A stretch of 64,000 nt of DNA from Streptococcus hyointestinalis (lineage in GTDB: Bacteria > Bacillota > Bacilli > Lactobacillales > Streptococcaceae), in NCBI RefSeq assembly GCF_900459405.1, contig NZ_UHFN01000007.1:1426001-1490000 (forward strand), read 5' to 3'. The translations under genes and the position numbers were made by a program. Each line of letters starts with the position of its first letter. The stretch's first letter is position 1. The notes below the pieces were generated by a model. The model was not told the origin of the DNA, did not search any database, and saw only the letters and a list, made by a program, of their open reading frames with translations. Of the stretch, positions 51,225 through 60,286 are shown piece after piece.

Positions 51225-52652
51225 TTATCCATTTAAAATAGCTTGTATATCAATTTGCCCTGTGAAGATTTGGATGATACAAACTACACAGAGAACTAGA
51301 ATAACAACAGCTGCCCATTTTTCATAACCTGTAAAGACTTCTTGCTTATCGTCACGACGCATCTTGATGTAGAGAAGCATACCGAGTGCGTAAGCAATCA
51401 TGGTCAACAAGAGATAATTAAAACCACCAGCATAGATGAGGTAAACAGAGTAAATGCTTGCAACGATACCTACGATAAGGTTCTTAGTACGTCCTGGTGT
51501 GTTCTTTGCTTCAGCAAGGGTGTATTTCAATTGGAAAAGAGCTGTGAATGCGTAAGGGATAAGGATAGCAGAGGATGCCAAGGCAAATCCAAAGCGATAA
51601 GCACTCTTTGTAAAGAGGAAAGTAATCAAGAACAATTGCACACAGATGTTAGTGACAAGAAGAGAGTTAACAGGGGCTTTGTTGACATTTTCTTTAGCAA
51701 AGAATTTAGGGAAAGCGCCTTCTTTTGCGGCTTGGTAAGGCAATTCAGCAGCAAAGAGTGTCCATGCTAAGATAGCACCAAATACCGAGATGATAACTCC
51801 GATATTAACCAGAACAGCACCCCAGTGACCAACAGCTTTTTCAAGGACATAAGCCATGGCTGGCGTTTTGAGTTCTGCAAGCTCTGGACGTGTCATGATA
51901 CCAAGTGACAAAACGCTGATAAGAACATAAACAGATACCATAGTGAGGAGTGCAAGGATACTAGCTTTACCGATATCAGAGTTTGATTTTGCACGTCCTG
52001 AGAAGACAACCGCTCCTTCAATACCGATAAAGACCCAAACAGCGGTTTGCATGGTAGAGTTGACTTGTTCAAGTACTGAACTACCAGTCGCTACACCCCA
52101 GATATCATGAGAGAAAATATCCAGTTTGAATGCCAAAACGGCTGCAATCAAGAAGATAACCAGTGGCACCAACTTGGCAAAGGTAACGATAGTGTTGATA
52201 AAGGCTGCGGTACTAACCCCACGTAAGATAAGGAAGTGCACGCACCAAAGCACTATACTGGCTCCGATGATAGAAGCGACGTTGTTTCCATCACCAAAGA
52301 ACTTAAAGAAATAACCTAGAGAGCTAAAGAGCAGGGCAGCATAGGCAACATTTCCAAGCCAAGCTGATAGCCAGTAACCCCAAGCGGAGTTAAAGCCCAT
52401 GAAGTTACCAAATCCTTCTTTAGCGTAAGAATAAATACCTGCAGTTAGGTCAGGACGTTTTTGGGAGAGATTTTGGAAACACAGTACAAATGTTCCCATC
52501 CCAACAGCTGTAATCCCCCAAGCAATCAGCATAGGAATCAGCCCTGCATCTTTACTCATGTTTTGCATTAAGTCAAAGATACCACCACCAATGAGTGAGC
52601 CGATGACAAGCATGGTCAATGGCAATAGACCTAATTTATTGTCTTCTTTCAT
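51225..52652 (-). CDS. arcD: Arginine/ornithine antiporter
   Basis: A 475-residue APA-superfamily transporter with about twelve spans; the first holds the substrate-binding GSLIGGGIFDL, and VWVFIGIEGAVVFSGRAKS is the typical mid-protein motif. It imports arginine in exchange for ornithine, so the pathway needs no energy for uptake. It lies between arcB and arcC. Confidence 0.93.
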   Translation of the reverse strand: MKEDNKLGLLPLTMLVIGSLIGGGIFDLMQNMSKDAGLIPMLIAWGITAVGMGTFVLCFQNLSQKRPDLTAGIYSYAKEGFGNFMGFNSAWGYWLSAWLGNVAYAALLFSSLGYFFKFFGDGNNVASIIGASIVLWCVHFLILRGVSTAAFINTIVTFAKLVPLVIFLIAAVLAFKLDIFSHDIWGVATGSSVLEQVNSTMQTAVWVFIGIEGAVVFSGRAKSNSDIGKASILALLTMVSVYVLISVLSLGIMTRPELAELKTPAMAYVLEKAVGHWGAVLVNIGVIISVFGAILAWTLFAAELPYQAAKEGAFPKFFAKENVNKAPVNSLLVTNICVQLFLITFLFTKSAYRFGFALASSAILIPYAFTALFQLKYTLAEAKNTPGRTKNLIVGIVASIYSVYLIYAGGFNYLLLTMIAYALGMLLYIKMRRDDKQEVFTGYEKWAAVVILVLCVVCIIQIFTGQIDIQAILNG

Positions 52653-52737
52653 AAGAGACGACCTCCTTCAATGAAAAAGCCGCTCTGATTCTGATTAAGA
52701 CGACCAGAACCAGAACGACTGGAATGTTCACTTTTAT

Positions 52738-53751
52738 CTAAACTTTTGGAATGTAGAGGTTTCCTAAAGTAGCTGCCATAACAGCTTTGATTGTGTGCAT
52801 ACGGTTTTCAGCTTGGTCAAAGTGACGAGCGTATTTGCTGCGAAAGACTTCGTCAGTCACTTCCATTTCAGTTACGCCGAATTTTTCAGCGACGTCTTTA
52901 CCATAGACAGTTTCAGTGTCGTGGAAAGCTGGCAAGCAATGTAAGAAGATAAGGTTTTCATTGTCTGCTTTCTTGACCAAATCCATGTTAACTTGATAAG
53001 GTTTCAAAAGAGCGACACGTTCTGCAAATTTGTCTTCTTCACCCATAGATACCCAAACGTCTGTGTAGAGGACATCTGCACCTTTGACCGCTTCATCAGC
53101 GTCTTCTGTGATAAGGATACGAGCACCGCTTTCTTTAGCAAAGCCTTCAGCAAGCCCTACGATTTCTTCATCTGGGAAGAGTTCTTTTGGTGAGAAGATA
53201 TGGACATTGACACCAAGGATAGCTCCTGTAACGAGCAAGCTGTTAGCTACGTTGTTGCGTCCATCACCACAGTAGACAAGTGTCAAGCCTTCTAATTTTC
53301 CAAAGTTTTCTTGAACAGTGAGGAAGTCGGCAAGCATTTGTGTTGGGTGCCATTCGTCTGTCAATCCGTTCCATACAGGTACACCTGAGTATTCAGCCAA
53401 TTCTTCGACCATACGTTGGCTAAAGCCACGGAACTCAATCCCATCAAACATACGACCAAGAACTTTTGCTGTGTCTTCTGTTGATTCTTTTTTACCTAAT
53501 TGGATGTCGTTTGCACCGAGGTATTCTGGATGAGCACCAAGGTCAATAGCTGCAGCTGTAAAAGCTGAACGAGTACGTGTTGATGTTTTTTCAAAAAGAA
53601 GAGCGATGTTTTTACCAGCTAGATAGTGATGTTCAATGTTACGTTTTTTCAAATCTTTCAAATGAGCTGATAAGCCAATGAGATATTCTAATTCCGCACG
53701 TGTGAAATCTTTCTCTGCTAAAAAACTTCTTCCTTGAAATACTGATGTCAT
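52738..53751 (-). CDS. arcB: Ornithine carbamoyltransferase (catabolic)
   Basis: A 337-residue enzyme converting citrulline and phosphate to ornithine and carbamoyl-phosphate. Binding motifs are [12 protein letters not shown] near residue 52, [10 protein letters not shown] near 130 and [10 protein letters not shown] near 270. The ATG at 53751 (MTSVFQGRS) fits the family better than one at 53757. The arc context marks it as the catabolic form rather than biosynthetic ArgF. Confidence 0.95.
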   Translation of the reverse strand: MTSVFQGRSFLAEKDFTRAELEYLIGLSAHLKDLKKRNIEHHYLAGKNIALLFEKTSTRTRSAFTAAAIDLGAHPEYLGANDIQLGKKESTEDTAKVLGRMFDGIEFRGFSQRMVEELAEYSGVPVWNGLTDEWHPTQMLADFLTVQENFGKLEGLTLVYCGDGRNNVANSLLVTGAILGVNVHIFSPKELFPDEEIVGLAEGFAKESGARILITEDADEAVKGADVLYTDVWVSMGEEDKFAERVALLKPYQVNMDLVKKADNENLIFLHCLPAFHDTETVYGKDVAEKFGVTEMEVTDEVFRSKYARHFDQAENRMHTIKAVMAATLGNLYIPKV

Positions 53752-53806
53752 AGTCATGTCCTCTTTCTTTTGGTTTATTTGTTTTTATTTTATATCAAAT
53801 GGAGTA

Positions 53807-54241
53807 TCAAATCAACTGTTTTTCTAGCGACTGACAGCGCACGCCATCTTCGATGTAAATACTACCAACAGGATGATAGCCTACACTTTCGTAAAATGTC
53901 TTGGCACTCAGCTCGCTATGGATGACTAATGTCTGGTAACCTGCTGTTTTCGCATAGTTTTCTAAGGCTGCAATCACTTGTGCACCGTAGCCATGCCCTC
54001 GGTAGTCCTTTAAGGTCACAATCCGTGTGAGCCGTGCCACGTCTCTAGATTCAGGAAGAAAACGCCCTATTGAGACTGGCTGCTTGCCATCATAAGCCAC
54101 CGCATAGACTGTCCCTTTTCCGTCATGGCTATCAAACTCATCTGCCATATCAATGCCCCTCTCTAGGACAAAGACATGAAAGCGAATATAGAGACTAGCT
54201 GCTCTTTGAAAAGCTTCTGCGCCTACTTTTAGTGTTACCAT
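53807..54241 (-). CDS. GNAT acetyltransferase of the arc operon
   Basis: A 144-residue GNAT protein of the ElaA-like sort (RFHVFVLERGIDMADEFD at the start, then RIVTLKDYRGHGYGAQVI with the acetyl-CoA loop, and FYESVGYHPVG at the end). Its presence between arcA and arcB is seen in other streptococci; the substrate is unknown. The ATG at 54241, five bases after AGGTGA, is preferred over a GTG at 54250. Confidence 0.85.
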   Translation of the reverse strand: MVTLKVGAEAFQRAASLYIRFHVFVLERGIDMADEFDSHDGKGTVYAVAYDGKQPVSIGRFLPESRDVARLTRIVTLKDYRGHGYGAQVIAALENYAKTAGYQTLVIHSELSAKTFYESVGYHPVGSIYIEDGVRCQSLEKQLI

Positions 54242-54266
54242 AATCGTCACCTACACTTGATGGAGT

Positions 54267-55499
54267 CTAAATGTCTTCACGTTCAAATGGCATTGACATG
54301 CAACGAGGTCCACCACGTCCACGAACCAATTCACTTCCGTGAATCTTGATGAGGCGTAAGCCTTTAGATTCTAGGATAGCATTGGTGATGGTGTTACGGT
54401 TGTAAACAACAACGACACCAGGTGCGATAGTGAGGGTATTTGAGCCGTCGTTCCATTGTTCACGTCCAGCTGCGACACGGTTTTCACCACCACAGCGGAT
54501 GAGTTCAACCTTTTCAACGCCTAGATTTTCAGCTAGCAATTCAGCAAGGTCGCCATGTTCTTCCTTGATTTTCAAATCATCATCGACATAAGTCACACTG
54601 TAGACCTTGAGGTCATCTTCGATTTCTGGGTGAATAGTGAACTTATCGTAGTCAACCATGGTAAAGACGGTATCTAGGTGCATGAACTTACGGTTGTTTG
54701 CAAATTCAAAGGCAAGAATTTTCTTAAAGCCAAGGTTTTCTCTGAAGATATTGGTGAGGAGTTTTTCGATAGACGCTGCGTCTGTCCGTTGAGAAATACC
54801 AACAGCTAGCACGTCCTTAGAGAGAACCAACTCATCTCCACCTTCTATACGAGTGTTTTCAGTGCGGTTGTAGACAAGTGGCACTTTTCCACCATATTCT
54901 GGGTGATAAGTGAAAATGTATTTTCCGTAAATAGTTTCACGGTTACGTGTTTCAGAGAACATGTGGTTGAGTGACACCCCATAGCCGATTGTTGCAAATG
55001 GGTCACGTGTGAAGTAAAGGTTTGGCATTGGGTCGATGGCAAATGGATAGTCAGATTCTACCAAGTCTGTCAGCCCCTTAGCGTCTTCTGGGATTTCTGG
55101 CAATTCTGCTTTTTGCACACCTGCCATTGTCTTTTCAACCAGATCTTTGTTGTCCTTGATGGACATGAGAAGCTCACGAATAGCAGCCTTTGTTTGGCGC
55201 CCACGGATATTGGCTTCTTCCAAATATTCATCGATGAACTGCTCTCTGATTTCAGGAGTGTGTAGCGATTCTGCTGCCAAGTCTTCCAAGTAGAGAACTT
55301 CCACGCCTTCATCTCTTAGAGCTTGAGCAAAAGCATCGTGTTCCTTTTGAGCATCTTCTAAGAAAGGAATATCATCAAAGAGCAAGCGTTCCAAGTAGTC
55401 TGGAACCAAGTTTTCAATTTCCTTTCCCGGACGATGAAGCATAACTTTTTTTAAGCGTCCAATTTCAGAATAAACATGAATAGGTGCTTGAGTAGTCAT
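54267..55499 (-). CDS. arcA: Arginine deiminase
   Basis: A 410-residue enzyme turning arginine into citrulline and ammonia, raising pH and giving acid resistance. The active-site Cys is in [15 protein letters not shown] near residue 400; other conserved blocks are [29 protein letters not shown] and [12 protein letters not shown]. The ATG at 55499 has AAGGAGA upstream. It is the first gene of the operon; an IS200/IS605 element begins ~160 bp upstream. Confidence 0.97.
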   Translation of the reverse strand: MTTQAPIHVYSEIGRLKKVMLHRPGKEIENLVPDYLERLLFDDIPFLEDAQKEHDAFAQALRDEGVEVLYLEDLAAESLHTPEIREQFIDEYLEEANIRGRQTKAAIRELLMSIKDNKDLVEKTMAGVQKAELPEIPEDAKGLTDLVESDYPFAIDPMPNLYFTRDPFATIGYGVSLNHMFSETRNRETIYGKYIFTYHPEYGGKVPLVYNRTENTRIEGGDELVLSKDVLAVGISQRTDAASIEKLLTNIFRENLGFKKILAFEFANNRKFMHLDTVFTMVDYDKFTIHPEIEDDLKVYSVTYVDDDLKIKEEHGDLAELLAENLGVEKVELIRCGGENRVAAGREQWNDGSNTLTIAPGVVVVYNRNTITNAILESKGLRLIKIHGSELVRGRGGPRCMSMPFEREDI

Positions 55500-55661
55500 A
55501 TGGTGCATCTCCTTTTCTATACGATATTTAAGCGCTCACAAAAATGATGTTTTTTTAACGCTTTCTTACTTACAGTTATAGTATAGTATTCTTTCTCAAA
55601 TGAAAGCGGTTATTCGTCACAGTCATTTTGTTAAATACATCACACTTTTTATCATCAAAAC
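55500..55661 (-). promoter_or_regulatory. arc operon control region
   Basis: A good cre match, TTTAAGCGCTCACA (55527-55540), lies in the leader between promoter and arcA, and a second, weaker one (TGAAAGCGGTTATT, 55601-55614) upstream, so catabolite repression is likely. TATACT (55580-55585) or an overlapping TATAAC may be the -10; no -35 at the right distance is convincing, as expected for an activator-dependent promoter. ArgR and Flp boxes could not be named with confidence. Confidence 0.6.
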
Positions 55662-55830
55662 GTGAACCACCCCTACCTACGCATACGCTAAGAGGTAGGG
55701 GCTTCTTGGGTAGAGTGCAGACTTATTGATTAGCTGACTAACCAACAGAGGTTACACTATTTTACCAAGCTATCCCCGTAGTTCCTACGGTTCATTTGTT
55801 TTGGACTAGGCTAATCTCAATCCTTCATTT
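55662..55830 (-). ncRNA. Candidate TnpB omega (guide) RNA
   Basis: By analogy with characterised TnpB systems, an RNA from the 3' end of tnpB through the right end carries the scaffold, with the guide read from the bases just outside the element (about 55642-55661, that is the arc upstream region). A short stem near CCGTAG/CTACGG at ~55774-55790 and the long right-end hairpin are visible. Expression is not shown by sequence. Confidence 0.5.
55670..55701. repeat. Right-end hairpin of the IS200/IS605 element
   Basis: CCCCTACCT (55670-55678) pairs with AGGTAGGGG (55693-55701), 9 bp with a 14-base loop. The adjacent GTTCAC on the leftward strand is probably the cleavage end. Confidence 0.8.
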
Positions 55831-56915
55831 AGGATATTGATACTAGCGTTGATGTCTCTATCATGATGAGAACCACATTTCTCGCAAGTCCAATTTCGGA
55901 TATTGAGTGGTTTCTTTCCAGAGTTGTGACCGCAATCTGAACATAGTTGAGATGATGGATACCAACGACTGATTTTTGATACTTGTTTCTCGTACCATTC
56001 AGCCTTATATTCCAACATTCTCACAAATTCAGACCATGAGACATCGCCAATAGATTTCGCTAACTTGTGATTAGTCATCAGGTTTTTACTCGATAAGTCC
56101 TCAATACAGATAATATCGTAGTTCTTGATAATCTCCATACTGAGCTTATTGAGAAAGTCCTTACGCTTATTGGCAATCTTTTCATGGATTTTAGCAACCT
56201 TGATACGTTGCTTTTGGTAATTAGCACTCTCAGAGAAGTTCTTTCCTGCCTTTTTAGCAACCAAGGCACGACGAGATAGGATTTTCTGTTCCTTAGCCAA
56301 CTTCTTAGACAGGTTCTTCAGAAACCGCTCATTACCGATTTTCTCACCAGTGGATAGAATGGCGAAGTTTTCAATACCTAGGTCGATACCAACAGAAGTA
56401 CCTGTCTTTGGAAGGGGCTGGACATCGCTTTCACAGAGAATAGAAATGTAATACTTTCCAGTTTCTGTCATGGAGATAGTTGCACTTTTGATTGTACCAA
56501 TCATTTGACGATGTTGTTCCAATCTAACCCAACCAATCTTAGGGAGTTTGACTTTACCGTCAGAAACAGCTATTGTACCATTTTGGTTATTTGTTCGATA
56601 AGACTGACGGTGGCGTTTTGACTTGAATTTAGGAAAGCCAAATCCAGAGTTGAAGAATGATTTATAGGCTTTTTGCAAGTTGAGCTGAACATTGGCAAGT
56701 GCCAAACTGTCAACCTCTTTCAGCCAAGGGAACTCTTTCTTATACTGAGCTGGTGTGTTTCTGAGCGTTTTACCAGTCTCCTCGTAATACTTGATTTTAT
56801 CTGCAAGCATCATATTCCAGATAGCACGAGATGAACCGAATGTTTTCGCAAACATGATACGCTGGTCAAGGTTGGGATATAAGCGAAATTTATAGGATTT
56901 CTGTCTAATAGTCAT
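55806..56915 (-). CDS. tnpB: TnpB RNA-guided nuclease
   Basis: A 369-residue TnpB: N-terminal wedge region with [13 protein letters not shown], RuvC-I Asp in [12 protein letters not shown] near residue 175, RuvC-II Glu in [11 protein letters not shown] near 265, a four-Cys zinc finger ([14 protein letters not shown]) near 325-345 and RuvC-III Asp in [12 protein letters not shown]. All three catalytic acids are present, so it is not a nuclease-dead TldR-type regulator. It overlaps the tnpA stop by 4 bases (ATGA). With tnpA broken, it may persist as a stand-alone homing or retention nuclease. Confidence 0.93.
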   Translation of the reverse strand: MTIRQKSYKFRLYPNLDQRIMFAKTFGSSRAIWNMMLADKIKYYEETGKTLRNTPAQYKKEFPWLKEVDSLALANVQLNLQKAYKSFFNSGFGFPKFKSKRHRQSYRTNNQNGTIAVSDGKVKLPKIGWVRLEQHRQMIGTIKSATISMTETGKYYISILCESDVQPLPKTGTSVGIDLGIENFAILSTGEKIGNERFLKNLSKKLAKEQKILSRRALVAKKAGKNFSESANYQKQRIKVAKIHEKIANKRKDFLNKLSMEIIKNYDIICIEDLSSKNLMTNHKLAKSIGDVSWSEFVRMLEYKAEWYEKQVSKISRWYPSSQLCSDCGHNSGKKPLNIRNWTCEKCGSHHDRDINASINILNEGLRLA

Positions 56916-57048
56916 TTTTTCTGTCCTTGATTTTCAATATACTGCTTAACGACATCAATTGGAGCTCCCCCACTTGATAAGAGGCAGAATGATTGTGACC
57001 AGAACATCTCTTTCCACAACCGTTGACGAATAACTGGGAACTCCTTTT
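56912..57048 (-). pseudogene. tnpA: tnpA 3' fragment (after the IS110 insertion)
   Basis: An open stretch coding for KEFPVIRQRLWKEMFW and the ending [17 protein letters not shown], the C-terminal helix of IS200-type TnpA with the catalytic Tyr in QYIENQ. It lacks any start and is cut from its N-terminal half at 58668 by the IS110 element. Together both halves give ~134 residues, the normal TnpA length. Confidence 0.9.
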
Positions 57049-57167
57049 CTACTATTTGTCAAGCCTTTCAAGGCATTTGATGAATACTATTTTGAGTTCA
57101 GTAGTCAAAATAAGGAAATTATTTTATTTTGGACTAAAGTTTAGTGTAAAAAAGTGTATACAAAAGC

Positions 57168-57201
57168 AACACCTTATGTTGAAATTTTTTGATAAGGTGT
57201 T
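57168..57201 (-). terminator. Terminator of the IS110 transposase gene
   Basis: AACACCTTAT (57168-57177) pairs with ATAAGGTGTT (57192-57201); the leftward strand continues GCTTTT. It lies 24 bp after the stop codon. Confidence 0.75.
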
Positions 57202-57224
57202 ACAATGATAGTGCATAAACAATT

Positions 57225-58427
57225 TTACTGATTTTGGGTTAAAGTGTAATCATAAAGTTTGTTATGCGTAATGAGGTAATACATTGTCCGAATGAGACGG
57301 TGTATGGAGGCAATCGTGTGTGGCTTGGTTGAAGTCGTTTGCGATTGCCTTTTTCGTTTCTCATAAAAGTCTGCGATATGGCAAGGATTAGTGTGACTAG
57401 CTGAGGCGATATTGTGAATGCACTTGAACAGAATCTTTCTAGCGTAGGGATTGCCACGCTTGGTAATGTGTTCCTTAGCGATGAAGTTTCCAGATTCATA
57501 GTGTCTCAGGTCAATACCGATAAAGGCATTGATTTGATTGGCAGACTGAAAACGGCGAATATTTCCCAGTTCACCAATAATACTTGTTGCAGTAGTCTCA
57601 GCGATACCAGGAATAGAAAGCAGAATGTCATACTCTGGTAAAGGTTGGGCTAGTTCCACCATTTCGTCTAAGACTGCTTGTCTCTGTTCAGAAAGTCTAA
57701 GCAATTCTTTTGCATAGTAACGAACCTCTTCCATGATTGGAGATTTTTTCTTGACGGCACAATAAGATTGATTAGCTAGTGCTGTCAGCTTCTCTGCTAA
57801 GTAAGCCACACGCTTGTCAGAAATCCGTTTTGAAGTGGACAGACGGATGCTCTTTGAGAGTTCATCTTTGCTTAACTCAAGCACGAAGTCCTTACAAGGA
57901 AAAGCTATAACTAAGTTCCAGTATTGTTCCCCAGTTGGTGTTGATAAGATAGTTTCCAATTCAGGGAAAGTGACTTGTAAGACCTTGTGTAGGCGATTTT
58001 TAGCCCGAACGATGTCCTCGGTCAGATTCTGATAGAAACGGCTGAGATCACGCAAGTTTTGGTAGACTTCTTCTTGGACATAAGTGGGTTTACGATTCAG
58101 CACAAATTGAGATTGAGCCAGTTTTTCGGCGTCAATTTGATCTGTTTTCCTCACACGCAAGCTATCCAGTTGCTTCTTAGCTTCTAAGGGATTAAGCCTT
58201 GTATAAGCGTAGCCATGTTCATCCAGAAAAGCTTGAAGACGACGAGAATAGACACCTGTTGCTTCAAAGATGATTTCTGGCTTATGGACGGTTCTCAAAT
58301 CGCCAAGTAGCCGAGTAAAGCCTAAGGCGTCATTGGACATGGTATAGCCGTGAACTTTCTCACCATTGACTAGAATGGCCACTTCTGAACTTGCCTTACT
58401 CACGTCAATTCCCAATACTACTCGCAT
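57225..58427 (-). CDS. IS110-family DEDD recombinase
   Basis: A 400-residue transposase. The N-terminal RuvC-like DEDD domain has Asp in LGIDVSKASSE, Glu in IIFEATGVYS and the Asp pair in RKTDQIDAEKLA; the C-terminal Transposase_20 domain holds LLSIPGIAETTATSIIGELG and ITKRGNPYARKIL with its serine-type partner region. In characterised members this recombinase acts with a bridge RNA from the non-coding end. The ATG at 58427 (MRVVLGID) is preferred over an extension to 58502. Confidence 0.92.
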   Translation of the reverse strand: MRVVLGIDVSKASSEVAILVNGEKVHGYTMSNDALGFTRLLGDLRTVHKPEIIFEATGVYSRRLQAFLDEHGYAYTRLNPLEAKKQLDSLRVRKTDQIDAEKLAQSQFVLNRKPTYVQEEVYQNLRDLSRFYQNLTEDIVRAKNRLHKVLQVTFPELETILSTPTGEQYWNLVIAFPCKDFVLELSKDELSKSIRLSTSKRISDKRVAYLAEKLTALANQSYCAVKKKSPIMEEVRYYAKELLRLSEQRQAVLDEMVELAQPLPEYDILLSIPGIAETTATSIIGELGNIRRFQSANQINAFIGIDLRHYESGNFIAKEHITKRGNPYARKILFKCIHNIASASHTNPCHIADFYEKRKRQSQTTSTKPHTIASIHRLIRTMYYLITHNKLYDYTLTQNQ

Positions 58428-58613
58428 GATATTACCTCTTTGTCTTGAAATTCCTTGTTTTAGTGATGTCATTTTCAATACTTGACGTCTGGCGTCCCAC
58501 ATACTTTGATAACATTCTTTCTAAAACAGGTGCCTTGCCAGTTTTTGATGCGACGTCTAGCGTCAAAAGAGTTCTCGACTTAACAAGACACCTCTACTTT
58601 AACATAAAGAAAA
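58428..58613 (-). ncRNA. Candidate IS110 bridge RNA region
   Basis: The 5' non-coding stretch of the element, where IS110-group members encode the bridge RNA with target- and donor-binding loops. Two 13-base direct repeats differing at one position, GACGTCTGGCGTC (58484-58496) and GACGTCTAGCGTC (58552-58564), lie 68 bp apart and may frame the two loops. The RNA itself is inferred from the family. Confidence 0.5.
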
Positions 58614-58654
58614 AGTAGTGACTACTCTCTCCCGTCGGAGATTTCCTCACTACT
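58614..58654 (-). terminator. Hairpin at the IS110 outer end
   Basis: AGTAGTGA (58614-58621) pairs with TCACTACT (58647-58654), enclosing CTCC/GGAG, with a T-rich tail on the leftward strand. It would stop tnpA transcription from entering the insert, as terminators at IS ends often do. Confidence 0.7.
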
Positions 58655-58667
58655 AATCTTAGTATGT

Positions 58668-58935
58668 TTTTGAGTAATCGGCTACTCGCAGATTTGTATG
58701 CATTGATGAATTTACTTATTTCTGTTTTAGGTTGCCCTTTGAAGAGAATATGAACATGGTCTTTATCATGATTCCACTCAACTAATTCGATTTTATAACT
58801 AGGGGCGATATACTCAAATATTTCCTTAGCACGTTCAGAAATTTCATCAGTGAATACTTGTCTACGATACTTCACGACTAGAATAAGGTGGTAATGAAGA
58901 AGAAAGACTGAATGTGCATTTGTATCTAATTTCAT
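58668..58935 (-). pseudogene. tnpA: tnpA 5' fragment (HUH part)
   Basis: About 89 residues of IS200-type TnpA: HSVFLLHYHLILVVKYRRQV at the start and the HUH metal motif in KDHVHILFKG. After SSRLLK the frame runs into the IS110 insert and ends after ~24 foreign residues (stop at 58594). The missing Tyr helix lies at 56912-57048, so the transposase is inactive from this copy. Confidence 0.92.
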
Positions 58936-58990
58936 TGATATTATTATTCTTTCAGTTTAGTAACTGATTATAGAATAGCACAACTAAAAA

Positions 58991-59062
58991 GACAAGTCAA
59001 ACTTGTCTAATACTTTCTATTTGTCGGTCACGCACAGGGCTTCTAGCCCTGCACTAGACCGA
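58991..59062. repeat. Left-end hairpins of the IS200/IS605 element
   Basis: GACAAGT/ACTTGTC (58991-59007) and a longer stem, TCGGT plus GCACAGGGCT pairing with AGCCCTGC plus ACCGA (59024-59062). The second is the likely TnpA-recognised left-end structure. Confidence 0.65.
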
Positions 59063-59150
59063 AGCACTTACATCCCACCACCTAAGAGGCATTCTATATA
59101 AAAAGTCAAGAATAATTTTTAAAAATATTAACTACCCCACTTGTCAAGTC

Positions 59151-60282
59151 AAGTGCAACAAGTTCATTGATAACTAGAGCTCCAGAGGTTAAGCTGTTTG
59201 GGCTAGCCCAAACAAAATATTTGCGGTTTTATACTTGTGAAGTTGTCTAGGTCTGTCATTGATAGCAGAGACGTAGTGATTGAGTTCTTCTGTCGTTAGT
59301 GAGTTAAGAGAGACACCTTTTGGGAGAAACTCTCTCAAGAGACCATTGAAATTTTCATTTGTTCCTCTTTCATGAGAAGCATAAGGATGGGCAAAATAGA
59401 CTTCCACACCTTTTAAGTCTGACAAGCTACTGAACTCTGAGCCATTGTCCGATGTGATAGAGCGAATAGGGTACTGTGATAGTAGGCTCTTAACAGCCCT
59501 ATTGATAGTTTCTGCTTGTTTATTAGCCAGTTTTACAGCGATGGCAAATCGTGTTTGACGCTCTACTAGAGTCATGACAACAGCTTCCCCTTTGGTCTTC
59601 TTGCCAAGGACCAAATCAATCTCCCAATGTCCAAATTCAGAGCGATTAGTAATAGTTTCTGGACGTTCTTCAATGGATTTTCCTAAGATTTTCGTCGTGG
59701 CCTTAGGCGTTACTTTAGACCGTTTTCGGATGCTCACCATCTTAGGTAAATCAATCGGTTTAACCCTCAACAGTCCGTCTTTGATGTAACGATACACTGT
59801 CTTGGTGGAAGGGATAACTTCCAGTGGATGTTTTTCTCGGTAAGTTTGAACAAAGCTATCGACACTGTGACAGCGAGGTTTCGTTTTCAGGGCTTTCTCA
59901 AGTTCCTTGAAGAATGTCTGGGAGCAGTATGATAGTTTATGATAGGCACTTTTTCGACGATTGATTTCATAAACACGTTGACCACTATCTGGAAAGTAAA
60001 CCGTTGAGTAGATTCGTTTCCCGTTCTTATCTTGAACCTGAGAAACACTTCCTCGTTTGATTTCCCGACTGATGGTTGAGCGATGACGCCCAAGCAGACG
60101 AGCAATCTCAGAGGGGGGCTTGCCCATCTTGAGATAGGCGCTGATTTCTCCGCGTTCAGAGGCTGAAAGGTGTGAGTATAACGATTTTTTGGTAGAATGA
60201 TTAGTGGACATGTTCATCTGCTTTCTATACTGAGTTGGGGAATTCTAGTATATCAGACGAGCATGTCTTTTTTGTTGCACTT
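59151..60282 (-). mobile_element. IS30-family element (IS1239-like)
   Basis: A 1.13-kb element with one transposase gene and imperfect inverted ends, both reading AAGTGCAACAA from outside inwards (59151-59161 and the complement of 60272-60282). A target duplication could not be recognised. It lies between the IS200/IS605 left end and the end of flp, 5 bp beyond the flp stop codon. Confidence 0.85.
59189..60217 (-). CDS. IS30-family transposase
   Basis: A 342-residue transposase with N-terminal HTH domains (LSASERGEISAYLKMGKPPS, IARLLGRHRSTISREIKRG) and a DDE core: Asp in HWEIDLVLGKK, Asp in SITSDNGSEF and Glu in GTNENFNGLLRE. The frame is intact and full-length, so the element may be active. 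Confidence 0.93.
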   Translation of the reverse strand: MNMSTNHSTKKSLYSHLSASERGEISAYLKMGKPPSEIARLLGRHRSTISREIKRGSVSQVQDKNGKRIYSTVYFPDSGQRVYEINRRKSAYHKLSYCSQTFFKELEKALKTKPRCHSVDSFVQTYREKHPLEVIPSTKTVYRYIKDGLLRVKPIDLPKMVSIRKRSKVTPKATTKILGKSIEERPETITNRSEFGHWEIDLVLGKKTKGEAVVMTLVERQTRFAIAVKLANKQAETINRAVKSLLSQYPIRSITSDNGSEFSSLSDLKGVEVYFAHPYASHERGTNENFNGLLREFLPKGVSLNSLTTEELNHYVSAINDRPRQLHKYKTANILFGLAQTA

Positions 60283-60286
60283 CATT

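Larger units (their letters stand above)
57049..58667 (-). mobile_element. IS110-family insertion inside tnpA
   Basis: A 1.6-kb element that splits tnpA at a run of A bases (58668-58672 and 57045-57048 on either side). No terminal inverted repeats are seen, as usual for IS110. It carries a DEDD transposase gene, a ~240-base 5' non-coding region and a ~175-base 3' region. The boundary is uncertain by 1-4 bases because of the shared A run. Confidence 0.85.
55662..59100 (-). mobile_element. IS200/IS605-family element, interrupted by IS110
   Basis: Contains tnpA (split) and tnpB in an overlapping pair, a right-end hairpin (55670-55701) ending in GGTTCAC on the leftward strand, and a left-end hairpin (59024-59062). 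Both ends have the subterminal stems usual for single-strand HUH transposition, and no inverted repeats. The left boundary is uncertain within ~50 bp. Without the IS110 insert it would be ~1.8 kb. It lies just upstream of the arc promoter. Confidence 0.8.

Noticed and set aside
55806..56915. TnpB as a nuclease-dead, TldR-like regulator of the arc operon
   Set aside because: All three RuvC acids and the zinc finger are present, so there is no sign of the catalytic loss that defines such regulators.
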